NCBI GenBank assembly: GCA_963716095.1
Contig: CAVQSV010000011.1
Location: forward strand, 1-64,000
Length of the DNA: 64,000 nucleotides
Origin: Sva-07 sp963716095
Lineage (GTDB): Bacteria; Actinomycetota; Acidimicrobiia; Acidimicrobiales; Ilumatobacteraceae
Direction of reading: 5' to 3'
How positions within the stretch are numbered: the first letter of the stretch is position 1; each line of letters begins with the position of its first letter. The translations under genes and the position numbers were made by a program. The notes beneath the pieces are model-generated. The model searched no databases, was not told the DNA's origin, and saw only the letters and a program-made list of their open reading frames with translations. Of the stretch, positions 47,545 to 56,803 are shown one piece after another.

Positions 47545-50225
47545 GCGCAGATGCCGCTCGCGCCCGGCTGCGTGAGACGTTCGTCGCTCGATACCCATTT
47601 CCGATCGATCGCTTCCAGGCTGAGTCGTTCGACGCCCTCGACCGAGGTGAGCACGTGGTGGTCGCCGTTCCCACGGGGAGCGGCAAGACGGTGGTTGCCG
47701 AGTACGGCATTGCTGCGGCCCGCGACGACGGCAAGCGGGCGTTCTACACGGCGCCGGTGAAGGCGTTGTCGAACCAGAAGTACCGCGACCTCGTGGCAGC
47801 GCACGGGGAGGACGAGGTCGGTCTCCTCACCGGCGACAACTCGATCAACGGCGACGCACCGATCGTGGTGATGACCACCGAAGTGCTGCGCAACATGATC
47901 TACGGGCGGTCGCGCCTGTTGCATGATCTGGGCCTGGTCGTGCTCGACGAGGTGCACTTCTTGCAGGACTCGTACCGGGGTCCGGTGTGGGAAGAAGTGA
48001 TGATCCACCTGCCCCAGCACGTCAGGCTGGTCTGTCTGTCGGCGACGGTCAGCAACGTCGACGAGCTCGCCGAGTGGATCACCACCGTGCGTGGCACGAC
48101 GGCGGCGATCGTCGAGCGGCGGCGCCCGGTGCGTCTCGACAACGAGTATCTCGTGGCGGACCGAACCAACGATCGGCTGCGGATGCTGCCGGTCTTCGTC
48201 GATGGCCACCTCAACCGCGATGCCGTTCAGCTCGACGAGTCGGGGGCGCGGGGGCGGCCGCAACGCGGCGACCATCGATCGAACCGCCGCAACGACCGAG
48301 GCTCCGGTCGGCGCGTGCTGGCGCCGCCGGGTCGTGTCGAAGCGCTCGAGTTGCTCGAACGTCGACGGCTGCTGCCGGCGATCTACTTCATCTTCAGTCG
48401 TGCCCAGTGCGACGCGGCGGCGAAGGCGTGTGCGGACGCTGGGCTCGACCTGGTCGACAGCGGCGAGCGCGCAGCGATCAAGGCGATCATCGACGCCCGC
48501 CTCGGCGGTCTCGACGATGCTGACCTCGAAGTACTCGGGTACCGCCAGTTCGTGGCCCAGCTCGAGTGCGGGATCGCCGCACACCACGCCGGGATGGTGC
48601 CGCCGATGAAGGAGGTCGTCGAAGCCTGTTTCGTCGAGGGTCTCGTCAAGGTCGTCTTCGCGACCGAGACGCTTGCCGTCGGGATCAACATGCCCGCCAG
48701 GACCGTGGTGATCGAGAAGCTCACGAAGTTCACCGGAGAACACCACGAACGCCTGACGCCGGGCCAGTACACCCAGTTGACCGGGCGGGCCGGCCGCCGT
48801 GGCATCGACGACCTCGGTACCGCCGTGGTGCTGTGGTCGCCGTGGGTGCGTTTCGACGAGGTCGCCGAGCTGGCGGGGAGTTCGTCGTTCCATCTCCGAT
48901 CGGCGTTTCGCCCCACGTACAACATGGCAGCGAACCTGGTGCGCACCTACTCCAACGATGAGGCACACCGCCTGTTGAACCTGTCGTTCGCGCAGTATCA
49001 GGCCGACCGAGACGTCGTCCGACTCGAAGCTCGCCTGGAACGCCGCCGAACTGCAGCAGCCGAGCTCCGCACAGCGTCGCACAGCGAACTCGGTGACATC
49101 GAGGCCTACCGGGCGCTGCGGGCGCGCGAGCAGGATCAGCGCACCGCTGGGCGCGCCGATCGGCTCCGCGACACCCACGACGCCATGGCATCGATGCGGC
49201 CCGGCTCGGTGGTTCACGTGGTGAAGGGCACCTACAAGGGGCTTGCAGCGGTGGTCGCGAGCGCCAACCGCAAGGGTGGGCTCCGACTCACACTGATCAC
49301 GAAATCGGCCAAGACGGTCTACGTCACCGCCGAGGACTTCGACGAACCACCCCGCCAAATCGGCTCGATCTCGCTGCCGGCGACCTATGCGCCGAATCGG
49401 AAGGACTACCGCAACGACGTCGCCCGGCGACTCCGAAGCCTCAAGGAACGGCCGTCGCAGAGCACGAAGCGGCGTCGGAGTCACGACGGCGGCGCCCTGG
49501 CCGATCGTCACCCTGTCGCACAGGATCCCGATCTCCGCGCCAAAGTGCAGTCGGCAGCGCAGGCCGACCGCATCGAGCGCGAGATCAGCGATCTCGAACG
49601 CCGGGTGAGCGGCAAGAACAGTTCGTTGGCGACCGAGTTCGACAGGGTGCTCGACGTGTTGGCGACGTACGGCTACCTCGACCGTTCGTCGTGGTCGCTC
49701 ACCGACGCCGGCGGGTTGCTCGCCAGGACCTTTCACGAGTCCGACCTGCTCGTCGCCGAGATCGTTCGCTCGGGTGTGTTGGACGGTCTGGGCGCCGCCG
49801 ATGTCGCCGCGTTGATGTCCACCGTGGTGTACGAGCACCGCAGCTCGGAGGCTCCGCCAGCACCGTGGTTCTCGTCGAACGTGGTGCGTCAACGGTGGCG
49901 CGTGCTCGCCGCGATCAGCGAGGACCTGCAAGCCACCGAGCGATCGGTCGGGTTGGGCGAACATCGCCCGCCCGATCCGACCTTTGCGGCAATCGCGTAC
50001 GCGTGGGTGGCGGGGGAGGGGTTCGCCGAGGTGGTCGGTGACGACGAACTGACCGGAGGTGACTTCGTGCGCAACATGAAGCAGTTGATCGACCTGCTGC
50101 GCCAGTTGGCGGTCATCGCACCTGATGCAGCCACCCGTGCAGCGTCGGCGAGCGCTGCTGCTGCCGCGTTCCGCGGCGTCGTCGCCGACAGTTCCGCGCC
50201 GACACCGGCCGCGGCACCGACGTGA
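47541..50225 (+). CDS. helY: DEAD/DEAH-box RNA helicase, HelY/Ski2-Mtr4 type
   Basis: An 894-residue superfamily 2 helicase. Walker A VAVPTGSGKTVVAEYG at about 45, motif II VVLDEVHFL (DEVH), motif III SATVSN, and motif VI QLTGRAGRRGIDD in RecA domain 2; the long helical C-terminal part includes the DSHCT-like region (ending IDLLRQLAVIAPDAATRAA). It unwinds RNA, probably in RNA decay. It follows tatC as in mycobacteria (tatC-helY). An insert around residue 240 (basic, SNRRNDRGSGRR) is less conserved. Confidence 0.93.
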   Translation: MSADAARARLRETFVARYPFPIDRFQAESFDALDRGEHVVVAVPTGSGKTVVAEYGIAAARDDGKRAFYTAPVKALSNQKYRDLVAAHGEDEVGLLTGDNSINGDAPIVVMTTEVLRNMIYGRSRLLHDLGLVVLDEVHFLQDSYRGPVWEEVMIHLPQHVRLVCLSATVSNVDELAEWITTVRGTTAAIVERRRPVRLDNEYLVADRTNDRLRMLPVFVDGHLNRDAVQLDESGARGRPQRGDHRSNRRNDRGSGRRVLAPPGRVEALELLERRRLLPAIYFIFSRAQCDAAAKACADAGLDLVDSGERAAIKAIIDARLGGLDDADLEVLGYRQFVAQLECGIAAHHAGMVPPMKEVVEACFVEGLVKVVFATETLAVGINMPARTVVIEKLTKFTGEHHERLTPGQYTQLTGRAGRRGIDDLGTAVVLWSPWVRFDEVAELAGSSSFHLRSAFRPTYNMAANLVRTYSNDEAHRLLNLSFAQYQADRDVVRLEARLERRRTAAAELRTASHSELGDIEAYRALRAREQDQRTAGRADRLRDTHDAMASMRPGSVVHVVKGTYKGLAAVVASANRKGGLRLTLITKSAKTVYVTAEDFDEPPRQIGSISLPATYAPNRKDYRNDVARRLRSLKERPSQSTKRRRSHDGGALADRHPVAQDPDLRAKVQSAAQADRIEREISDLERRVSGKNSSLATEFDRVLDVLATYGYLDRSSWSLTDAGGLLARTFHESDLLVAEIVRSGVLDGLGAADVAALMSTVVYEHRSSEAPPAPWFSSNVVRQRWRVLAAISEDLQATERSVGLGEHRPPDPTFAAIAYAWVAGEGFAEVVGDDELTGGDFVRNMKQLIDLLRQLAVIAPDAATRAASASAAAAAFRGVVADSSAPTPAAAPT

Positions 50226-50854
50226 CGATCAAGCCGGGCGATCAATGGGGGCGGCTGGTGGCGCGACCGGATGAGCTCGTGGTCGCCGCGAGCGACCATG
50301 ACGTGGTCGAAGCACTGCACCGACGCCCCGGCTCGCCGGTCGAGGTCACCCGCGGTGATCTGGCACGAACGCTCGGCGTCGGCGCCTCACACGACCCCAG
50401 CGGTCAGCCGGTGACACGCAGCATGCTCAACGAGATGCCGATCGACCTGGTCGAGGTGAGCCTCGACGGGGGCGAAGCGGTCGTCGCCTGCGCTCATGTG
50501 GTGGCCCGCTCGCCCTGGCACCGTGGACACTGGTTGCGTGGACCGATCCTGGCTGTGATGAATGCCGAGTTCATCGGAGACTGGGACGTCGCTCCGCGGG
50601 GCCACCCCAACGACGGCCGAGTCGAGGTCTTCGAAGTCGAGAGCACGATGTCGTTGCGCCACCGGTTGGCCGCCCGACGTCGGTTGCGATCGGCGACGCA
50701 CCTGCCGCACCCCGACATCAGGACGCGGTCGGTGCGCTCGCACGAGTGGTCCTTCCCACGTGCACTCGACGTCGTGGTCGATGGCTGCCGGGTGGGTCGA
50801 GCGTCATCGATCAGCGTGCTGGTGGTCGCTGATGCGGCAGTCGTGTACGCCTGA
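50222..50854 (+). CDS. Orphan lipid-kinase C-terminal (YegS/DagK accessory)-like protein
   Basis: A 210-residue protein. The segment RGPILAVMNAEFIGDWDVAP and the following NDGRVEVFEVESTMSLRHRL resemble the substrate-binding C-terminal domain of diacylglycerol/lipid kinases (VxNaryxGGGxxxaP ... DGxLdv). The N-terminal catalytic domain with its GGDGT motif is absent. So if related it is a stand-alone accessory domain. GTG start overlaps helY. Assigned from pattern recognition only; function unknown. Confidence 0.6.
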   Translation: MTIKPGDQWGRLVARPDELVVAASDHDVVEALHRRPGSPVEVTRGDLARTLGVGASHDPSGQPVTRSMLNEMPIDLVEVSLDGGEAVVACAHVVARSPWHRGHWLRGPILAVMNAEFIGDWDVAPRGHPNDGRVEVFEVESTMSLRHRLAARRRLRSATHLPHPDIRTRSVRSHEWSFPRALDVVVDGCRVGRASSISVLVVADAAVVYA

Positions 50855-50938
50855 TCGGTATCAGATCCGCGGAACCCCTGTTCAGGGCGGGTGCGAGATC
50901 CCGGTCCGCCGTGGTGCTGACCCGTAGAGTATTCGATC

Positions 50939-52540
50939 GTGGCCGTGTACGTCCCCGAGTCCTTCAGCGCGGACGAAGCCGATGTGCTGCGTCGCTACTT
51001 CACCAACCTCGATGGTCCGGTGTTCGCGCTCGTCAACCTGCCCGAGGTCGTCAAGGGCGCGCTCTTTGCCCGTTACAGCCGAAGCCACAAGTCGCTTCGC
51101 CGCCTCTTCCTCGACGAGTTCGTCGGCGACCTCGACGTCAGCGGCGACCACTCGGTCGACGCAACGATCGGTCTCGATCGGGCCGAGGAACTGTACGAGC
51201 GAGTCTTCTTCGACTACGGCGACGACTCGGTTGCCCAGCTCGGCGGCGTGCATCTGGCGTGCGAACAAGCGTCGAACCTGCTCACGAAGATCCTCGAGTG
51301 GGGTCGGTTGATGAGCTACCTCGAGCAGAGCACCCGCTACATCGCCTACGACACACGCCTCGGGGGCCGGTACCGCTACTACCGCGATCCGGCCGTGCTC
51401 TCCAGCCCGCTCGGGACCCGCTACGTCGGCGATCTCGACCGCATCTTCGACTCGTACAGCCGCAGCGTCGATCTGGTCACCGAGCATGTTCGATCCAGCG
51501 TCGTGCGGGGTCCCGACGACAGCGAGTTCGTGTATCGGACGGCCACCAGGGCCAAGGCGCTCGACGCGGTGCGTGGGATCCTGCCGGCTGCCGCGACATC
51601 GAACGTCGGGATCTACGGCACCGGGCAGGCGTTCGAGGCGTTGCTGCTGCGCATGCGCGCCAATTCGCTGCCGGAGTCCCGCGAGTACGCCGACCTGATG
51701 TTGCACGAGCTGCGCAAGGTGATCCCGAGCTTTCTGCGTCGTGTCGACCTGGCTGACCGTGGGGGACGTTGGAGCGACTATCTCGCAGCCACACGAGACG
51801 ACACGGCCGCACTGGTCGGCGACCTGTTCGGCTCGACGCCGGTCGAGCCGGCCGCCGAGGTCGAACTGGTCGACTTCGACCCGGAGGCCGAAGACAAGCT
51901 GCTGGCGGCGATCTGCTACTCGCACTCGACGCTTCCCGAGCAGCAGTTGCTGGAACGGGTTCGCCAACTCGGTGTCGACGAGCGTGTGTCGCTGATCCGT
52001 GCGTACGTGGGCGAGCGCGAGAACCGTCGTCACAAGCCCGGTCGTGCGTTCGAACGATCGTTCTACCGATTCGACGTGCTCAGTGACTACGGGGCATTCC
52101 GCGACATGCAGCGCCACCGGATGCTCACGATCGAGTGGCAGCGGCTCACGCCGAACCATGGATACACCCGACCGGAGCTGGTCGACGAGGCCGGTATCCG
52201 CGGCGAGTTCGACGAGGCGATGGAGCGTTCGGCGTCGCTCTACGACGCGCTGCACGCCGAGTTCCCGGATCAGGCTTCGTATGCGGTCTCGATGGCCTTC
52301 CGCATGCGGTACGTCATGCAGTTCAACGCCCGAGAAGCGATGCACATGCTCGAGCTTCGTTCGTCGCCGCAGGGCCATCCCTCGTACCGGCGGGTGGCGC
52401 TCGAGATGCATCGCTTGATCTCCGAACGCGCCGGCCACCACGCGGTTGCCGCAGCCATGAATCACATGACCACGGAGGCCCCCGAACTCGAACGGCTCGA
52501 GTCGGAGCGGCGTGCCGAGGCTCGCCGCAGCGAGTCGTGA
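50939..52540 (+). CDS. Double-length ThyX-like protein
   Basis: A 533-residue protein made of two ThyX-like halves. Half 1 has SYLEQSTRY at about residues 126-134, matching the S-x-N-E-x-S-x-R-Y part of the flavin-dependent thymidylate synthase motif, but not the RHR before it. Half 2 has RHR at 392-394 followed by MLTIEWQRLTP, lacking the catalytic Ser and S-x-R-Y. Each half therefore keeps a different part of the canonical motif. Whether it makes dTMP is uncertain. GTG start with TAGAGT 8 bases upstream. Confidence 0.8.
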   Translation: MAVYVPESFSADEADVLRRYFTNLDGPVFALVNLPEVVKGALFARYSRSHKSLRRLFLDEFVGDLDVSGDHSVDATIGLDRAEELYERVFFDYGDDSVAQLGGVHLACEQASNLLTKILEWGRLMSYLEQSTRYIAYDTRLGGRYRYYRDPAVLSSPLGTRYVGDLDRIFDSYSRSVDLVTEHVRSSVVRGPDDSEFVYRTATRAKALDAVRGILPAAATSNVGIYGTGQAFEALLLRMRANSLPESREYADLMLHELRKVIPSFLRRVDLADRGGRWSDYLAATRDDTAALVGDLFGSTPVEPAAEVELVDFDPEAEDKLLAAICYSHSTLPEQQLLERVRQLGVDERVSLIRAYVGERENRRHKPGRAFERSFYRFDVLSDYGAFRDMQRHRMLTIEWQRLTPNHGYTRPELVDEAGIRGEFDEAMERSASLYDALHAEFPDQASYAVSMAFRMRYVMQFNAREAMHMLELRSSPQGHPSYRRVALEMHRLISERAGHHAVAAAMNHMTTEAPELERLESERRAEARRSES

Positions 52541-52658
52541 CATCGACCTCCCGCCGGGTGTGACGCCTGTCACAGCGGCGGTCTCCCGGTCGGGCGGCCG
52601 GGGAGGCCTATGCTCCCGCCGCAACCCCCCGTACGCACGATGAGACCGAAACGACGAG

Positions 52659-53147
52659 ATGGCTGACGACGAGATCACTGAACCCGACGACACCCTTGAC
52701 GACGAGGGATCGGACGAAGCTGAAACCGACGACGAACTCGACGTGGACGTCGATGAGCTCGCCGACGACGACGATGTGGCCGACGACGACGATGACGACG
52801 ATGTGGCCGACGACGACGATGACGACGATGACGCAGCAGCAGCAGCGCCGCGCACCAAGCGCAAGAAGCGCGCGGCTGACGACGACGAGGATGATGACGA
52901 CGACGAGTTGCTCACCGACGACGACGTCGAAGAGGACCTCGACAAGATCCTGAAGGATCGGATGGTCGCCGCAGATGACGATGACGACGAAGAGGAAGAC
53001 GAGCCCGAAGTCCGTGGCGAAGGCGGCGAACGACTGCAGCCCAAGCAGGTCGACGAGCAGCTCTGCTCCTCGTGCTTCCTCCTCGTGAGGACCAGCGCTC
53101 CGAATTGTCCAGTCGGCGATGACGACTGCCCCATCTTCTCGTCCTGA
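52659..53147 (+). CDS. DUF4193 acidic zinc-ribbon-like protein
   Basis: A 162-residue protein. The first 120 residues are mostly Asp/Glu with tandem DDDD runs encoded by GAC/GAT repeats (about 52690-52830), broken by a basic KRKKRAA block. The C-terminus carries EQLCSSCFLLVRTSAPNCP and GDDDCPIFSS, a CxxC...C...C zinc-ribbon-like end that defines DUF4193, an actinobacterial family. Function unknown; an RNA-polymerase or ribosome-associated role is only speculation. The stop overlaps the start of the next gene by 29 bases. Confidence 0.85.
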   Translation: MADDEITEPDDTLDDEGSDEAETDDELDVDVDELADDDDVADDDDDDDVADDDDDDDDAAAAAPRTKRKKRAADDDEDDDDDELLTDDDVEEDLDKILKDRMVAADDDDDEEEDEPEVRGEGGERLQPKQVDEQLCSSCFLLVRTSAPNCPVGDDDCPIFSS

Positions 53148-53646
53148 CCCACCGCGCTCACCGCTCGCCAGACTGGCCGAGCTGGCGCTGGTGGTGCCGA
53201 TCGAAGTGAGCGGACGCGTGATCGATGCGGTACCCGTCGTGGTCGACAAGGTGCCACCTGCCGCCGATCGCGTCCGTCGCGAGCTCGTGCTGGCGCGATT
53301 CCTCGGCAAACTGGCCGTCGATCAGGGCCTCCGAGAGCTGCGCGAGCGGCTGTTGCCGACCGAAGCGTCAGCGGACCGACCAACGCCGTCCGAGGACGCC
53401 GAGCTCGTCTCGCAACCGGTCCAGCCCGACGTCGGGTCATCGAAGCCGATCGGCGAGCCGCCAACCGCTGATGCACTCGCGCTCATCGACTACGACCACC
53501 TGTCGTCTGCTCAGATCGTGTCGAAACTCGTTGGGCTCGATGTGTCCGAGCTCGAGGCGATCGAGACCTACGAGCGCGCCGGCCGGCACCGCCGGACGAT
53601 CCTTGGCAAGATCGAGCAGCTGCGTGCCGTCGAGGACGCGACGTGA
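53119..53646 (+). CDS. Hypothetical helical protein
   Basis: A 175-residue protein: a Pro-rich start, a helical segment (LAELALVVPIEVSGRVIDAV), an unstructured middle, and a C-terminal helical domain (DHLSSAQIVSKLVGLDVSEL, EAIETYERAGRHRRTILGKI) of a type frequent in actinobacterial small proteins. It overlaps both the DUF4193 gene and the GNAT gene. Not assigned to a family. Confidence 0.7.
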   Translation: MTTAPSSRPDPPRSPLARLAELALVVPIEVSGRVIDAVPVVVDKVPPAADRVRRELVLARFLGKLAVDQGLRELRERLLPTEASADRPTPSEDAELVSQPVQPDVGSSKPIGEPPTADALALIDYDHLSSAQIVSKLVGLDVSELEAIETYERAGRHRRTILGKIEQLRAVEDAT

Positions 53647-54086
53647 TCGACCCGATCGTCCGTCTCGCCACCGCGGCCGACGCAGCCCAGCTCTGCGAAC
53701 TCGAGCGCGAGGCGCGCGCAGCACTCGTTGGTCAACGAGGCGGCGATCGCTGGCTGGTCGAGCATCCAGCAACCGACGGGGCGTGGAGTCGACGGTCTGC
53801 TGAATCCGATGTCTTCGTCGGAGTGATCGACGACGTCGTGATCGCATATCTGATCGCAGCGGTCGGCGACGACGCCATCTTGCGCATCGATCAGGTCTGG
53901 GTCACACCGGAGGCGAGAGAGCTCGGGTTCGGCGACGAATTGCTGGCCCAGGCGATCGAGCGTGGCCGATCGCTCGGGGCGGTCGCCGTGGAGGGTCAGG
54001 CGCTGCCGGGCGACCGGCACACGAAGAACCTCTACGAACGAGCAGGAATCGTTGCTCGTCTGATCACCACGTACCGCCCGCTCTGA
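53643..54086 (+). CDS. GNAT family acetyltransferase
   Basis: A 147-residue GNAT-fold protein. The N-terminal strand VRLATAADAAQLCELEREAR, the central DQVWVTPEARELGFGDELLAQAIE (acetyl-CoA loop region) and the C-terminal NLYERAGIVARLITTYRPL are typical. The acetyl-CoA loop reads ARELGFGDEL in place of the common Q/RxxGxG/A. Substrate unknown. GTG start overlaps the previous stop. Confidence 0.8.
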   Translation: MIDPIVRLATAADAAQLCELEREARAALVGQRGGDRWLVEHPATDGAWSRRSAESDVFVGVIDDVVIAYLIAAVGDDAILRIDQVWVTPEARELGFGDELLAQAIERGRSLGAVAVEGQALPGDRHTKNLYERAGIVARLITTYRPL

Positions 54087-54102
54087 CGGGACGATGTCGG
54101 GG

Positions 54103-54888
54103 TCAGCGGCCCTTCCACTGGGGAGCACGCTTCTCGATGAAGGCGGTCAGTCCCTCACCGATGTCCTCCGAGCGCATCACCACGCCCATCGCAGCGTCGG
54201 TCATCTGCTTGAGCGTGTCGTCGTCCTCGGTGGCGGCGGCGAGGACGACCTTGCGACTCTCCCACACTGCGAGCGGTGCAGCCGCAGTGATCTGGCCGGC
54301 GAGCGCCAGTGCTTCCTCGGTGGCCGTGCCTGGTTCGACCAGCCGATTGACGAGGCCCAGCTCGTGGGCGCGTGCAGCCGAGAACGGCTCACCGGTCAGG
54401 ATCAGCTCCATGGCGGCATTGCGTCCGATGGCGCGAGGCAGTCGGAACAGTCCGCCGGCACCGGCGACGAGGTTCCGCTTGGCCTCGGCCAGGCCGAATG
54501 CCGACCGTGTCGTGGCGATCACCATGTCGGCCGCGAGGACGATCTCGCAGCCACCGGCGGTTGCCAAGCCGTCGACGGCGACGATCACCGGCTTCTTGCG
54601 CTCGCGATAGGTGAACCCGGCGAAGCCGCCACGTTCGGTGCTCAGTGCGCCGCCCTGTCCCGAGTTGATCGCCTTGAGGTCGGCTCCGGCACAGAAGACC
54701 GGATTGTTCTGTCCCTCGGTGTTGGCCTGGATGATGCCAACCCAGATGGCGTCGTCACCCTCCATCTGGTCGATGGCGGCCTCCATGGCCTGCGCAACGT
54801 CGCCGTTGACGGCGTTGCGGGCGTCGGGCCGATTCAGGGTGATGAGCGCAACACGGTCGCGGGCTTCATAGGTGACGATCTCTGACAT
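54103..54888 (-). CDS. Enoyl-CoA hydratase/isomerase
   Basis: A 261-residue crotonase-fold protein. RVALITLNRPDARNAVNGDV opens the fold, the oxyanion-hole region is FCAGADLKAI, and KPVIVAVDGLATAGGCEIVLAADMVI follows, with RLPRAIGRNAAMELILTG. It probably acts in fatty acid beta-oxidation. TACGAT lies 8 bases before the ATG. The last catalytic position (Glu of GGG/CEL) is in GGCEIVL, as in typical members. Confidence 0.9.
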   Translation of the reverse strand: MSEIVTYEARDRVALITLNRPDARNAVNGDVAQAMEAAIDQMEGDDAIWVGIIQANTEGQNNPVFCAGADLKAINSGQGGALSTERGGFAGFTYRERKKPVIVAVDGLATAGGCEIVLAADMVIATTRSAFGLAEAKRNLVAGAGGLFRLPRAIGRNAAMELILTGEPFSAARAHELGLVNRLVEPGTATEEALALAGQITAAAPLAVWESRKVVLAAATEDDDTLKQMTDAAMGVVMRSEDIGEGLTAFIEKRAPQWKGR

Positions 54889-54930
54889 GGCCGAGAATCG
54901 TAGGTTGCGACGACGTCGGCGAGCGAACTC

Positions 54931-56193
54931 TCAGCTTGCTGAATCGCCGCCCGGCTTGGGGCCCGACGGCTTGCCGGCACGCTTTCGCGCCGGCTGCTGA
55001 CGCAGCGGCTTGGGCTTCGGAGTGCCGGCGGGAACGTCGACGCCGAGGAGCGTTGCGATCTGAGGGAGTGCCGGCCCGAGGCGCAACGCCGTGGCTCGGA
55101 GGTCGTCGGTGACGGTGGTGGGAGCAACAGTCGGTGTCACGAGTGTGCGTACCGGTGAGAACGCCGTCGCCTCGAGCACGGCGATCCAGCGATCGGCGGG
55201 GTCGTCGGGCAGGAGCGCGGCGGTCGCTGCTTCGCTGAGGCGACGGGCGAGTTCGGGAGGGAACATCACCCCGGCCTTGGGTGGCTGCGACGACAGGCGC
55301 AGCGCTCGAATGACTCGTCCGACACCGATGGCGGCGTCGATGTCGCCGAACCAGAGCAACAGCTCCTCGTCCTGCTTCTTCAGGAGCGAGGCGCGGAGTT
55401 CTTCGGCCAGTTCACGTGTCGACTCGTCGCGGGCGACGATCGAGTCCTCGCTGGCGGCCACGACACTTCGCAGATCGCGCAGATCGAGGTGTTCCATCTG
55501 CCGTTTGGCTGCGTCGGCTCGGTCGAGCCACTCGGCCACGCGCAGCTTCGGCAACAGGTCCTCGGCCATCTTGACGACGCTCGCCTCTGGCATGGTGGGC
55601 TTGCCCTCTGCTTCGAGCTTCGCGTTGTCTTCCTTGACACGAGCGCGAACCGCAGGAATGCCCTGGAGTGCGAGTTCTGCGATCGGACGCTGTTCTTCCG
55701 GCAGCGCTGCGAGTACCTCGTTGCGGCGAGCCTTGCCGGGCCGTAGCCGCTTCGGCTTCGGCCGCTGGGGGATCTCAGGCGGGGCTTCGAAGTGTGGGCG
55801 GCGGTTCTCGTTGCGGCGACCGCCGTCGGAGCGCCCATCGCGCTTGTTCTTGCCGTCACGCTTGTTCTTGCCGTCACGCTTTCGACCGTCGCCGCGGTCG
55901 GAACGGTCACGCTTCGCGCGGGTTTCGATCACCGCTTCGAACGGGCGATCGCTGGGGAGGAGTTCGAGGAGGTTCGAGTCCTGTGGCTTCTCGCGTCCCC
56001 TGATGATCGCCTGGACTTCGATCCCGTCGAGCATCTGTTCGACTTCGACCTTGAGGAGATCGCCAACCTCCGACCCGGCGGGGAGGATCGAACCATCGAC
56101 CACTCCGTTCGGCTTGCGGGCGCCAGCGGCGCGCCAGGTCCAGGAGCCATCGGCGAGCGCGCTCGTCAGCTCGATATCGATCCGTCGGGACAT
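54931..56193 (-). CDS. Hypothetical basic protein with RNA-binding-like features
   Basis: A 420-residue protein. The first 90 residues look like a small beta-barrel (DIELTSALADGSWTWRAAG, VDGSILPAGSEVGDLLKVEV). Then comes a disordered Lys/Arg/Asp-rich block with a repeated KRDGKN unit (about residues 100-130), a central helical region (VKMAEDLLPKLRVAEWLDRA) and a basic tail rich in Lys/Pro. It looks nucleic-acid binding, but no family is recognised. Start ATG 56193 is supported by TACCGT 7 bases upstream, in divergent arrangement with the gamma-CA gene. Confidence 0.75.
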   Translation of the reverse strand: MSRRIDIELTSALADGSWTWRAAGARKPNGVVDGSILPAGSEVGDLLKVEVEQMLDGIEVQAIIRGREKPQDSNLLELLPSDRPFEAVIETRAKRDRSDRGDGRKRDGKNKRDGKNKRDGRSDGGRRNENRRPHFEAPPEIPQRPKPKRLRPGKARRNEVLAALPEEQRPIAELALQGIPAVRARVKEDNAKLEAEGKPTMPEASVVKMAEDLLPKLRVAEWLDRADAAKRQMEHLDLRDLRSVVAASEDSIVARDESTRELAEELRASLLKKQDEELLLWFGDIDAAIGVGRVIRALRLSSQPPKAGVMFPPELARRLSEAATAALLPDDPADRWIAVLEATAFSPVRTLVTPTVAPTTVTDDLRATALRLGPALPQIATLLGVDVPAGTPKPKPLRQQPARKRAGKPSGPKPGGDSAS

Positions 56194-56284
56194 TCCGCCA
56201 ACGGTACCGGTTCGACAGGCGAGAACTCCAACGAGTCGCGCTGCAGCGGGCGGTGCGCTCGCAGCGGCCGCTACCGTGCGCGCC

Positions 56285-56803
56285 ATGGCTGTGTACGCAC
56301 TGGGTGATCTCGAACCGACCATTCACGACGACGCCTTCGTGCATCCCGATGCGGTGATCATCGGTTCGGTGACCATCGGAGCGCAGTCGTCGGTCTGGCC
56401 TGGGGCGGTGCTACGCGGCGACGGCGGGCTCATCCAGATCGGGGAGCGAACGAGCGTGCAGGACAACGCGGTGTTGCACACGACCCCCGAATGGCCGACC
56501 ATCGTCGGTGACGGTTGCGTGCTGGGCCATCTGATCCATCTGGAGGGATGCAGGATCCACGATGACGTCCTCATCGGCAACGCGTCGATGGTGCTGCATC
56601 GCTCGGTGGTGCGCAGCGGAGCGATCGTGGCGGCCAACTCGGTGGTGCTCAACGACGTCGAGGTGCCGAGCGGTGCACTTGCCGCAGGATCGCCGGCGGT
56701 GATCAAGCTCGATCGGGTCGACCCGGAGTTCATTCGCACCAGCGCCCGCCACTACGTCGAGCGGATCGAGCAGTACCGCACGTCGTTGCGCCGGCTCGAC
56801 TGA
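56285..56803 (+). CDS. Gamma carbonic anhydrase-like hexapeptide-repeat protein
   Basis: A 172-residue left-handed beta-helix protein. Metal-ligand-type His residues occur in QDNAVLHTTP and CVLGHLIHLEGC; in canonical gamma-CA the third His is two residues further (LHG), here it reads HLEG with a His at +3, a pattern common in actinobacteria. It may be a gamma-carbonic anhydrase or an unknown acyltransferase-like protein. TACCGT lies 7 bases before the ATG. The stop overlaps prmA. Confidence 0.88.
   Translation: MAVYALGDLEPTIHDDAFVHPDAVIIGSVTIGAQSSVWPGAVLRGDGGLIQIGERTSVQDNAVLHTTPEWPTIVGDGCVLGHLIHLEGCRIHDDVLIGNASMVLHRSVVRSGAIVAANSVVLNDVEVPSGALAAGSPAVIKLDRVDPEFIRTSARHYVERIEQYRTSLRRLD

Noticed and set aside
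47265..49964. An 899-residue open frame antisense to helY
   Set aside because: A shadow of the helicase gene; no recognisable domain.
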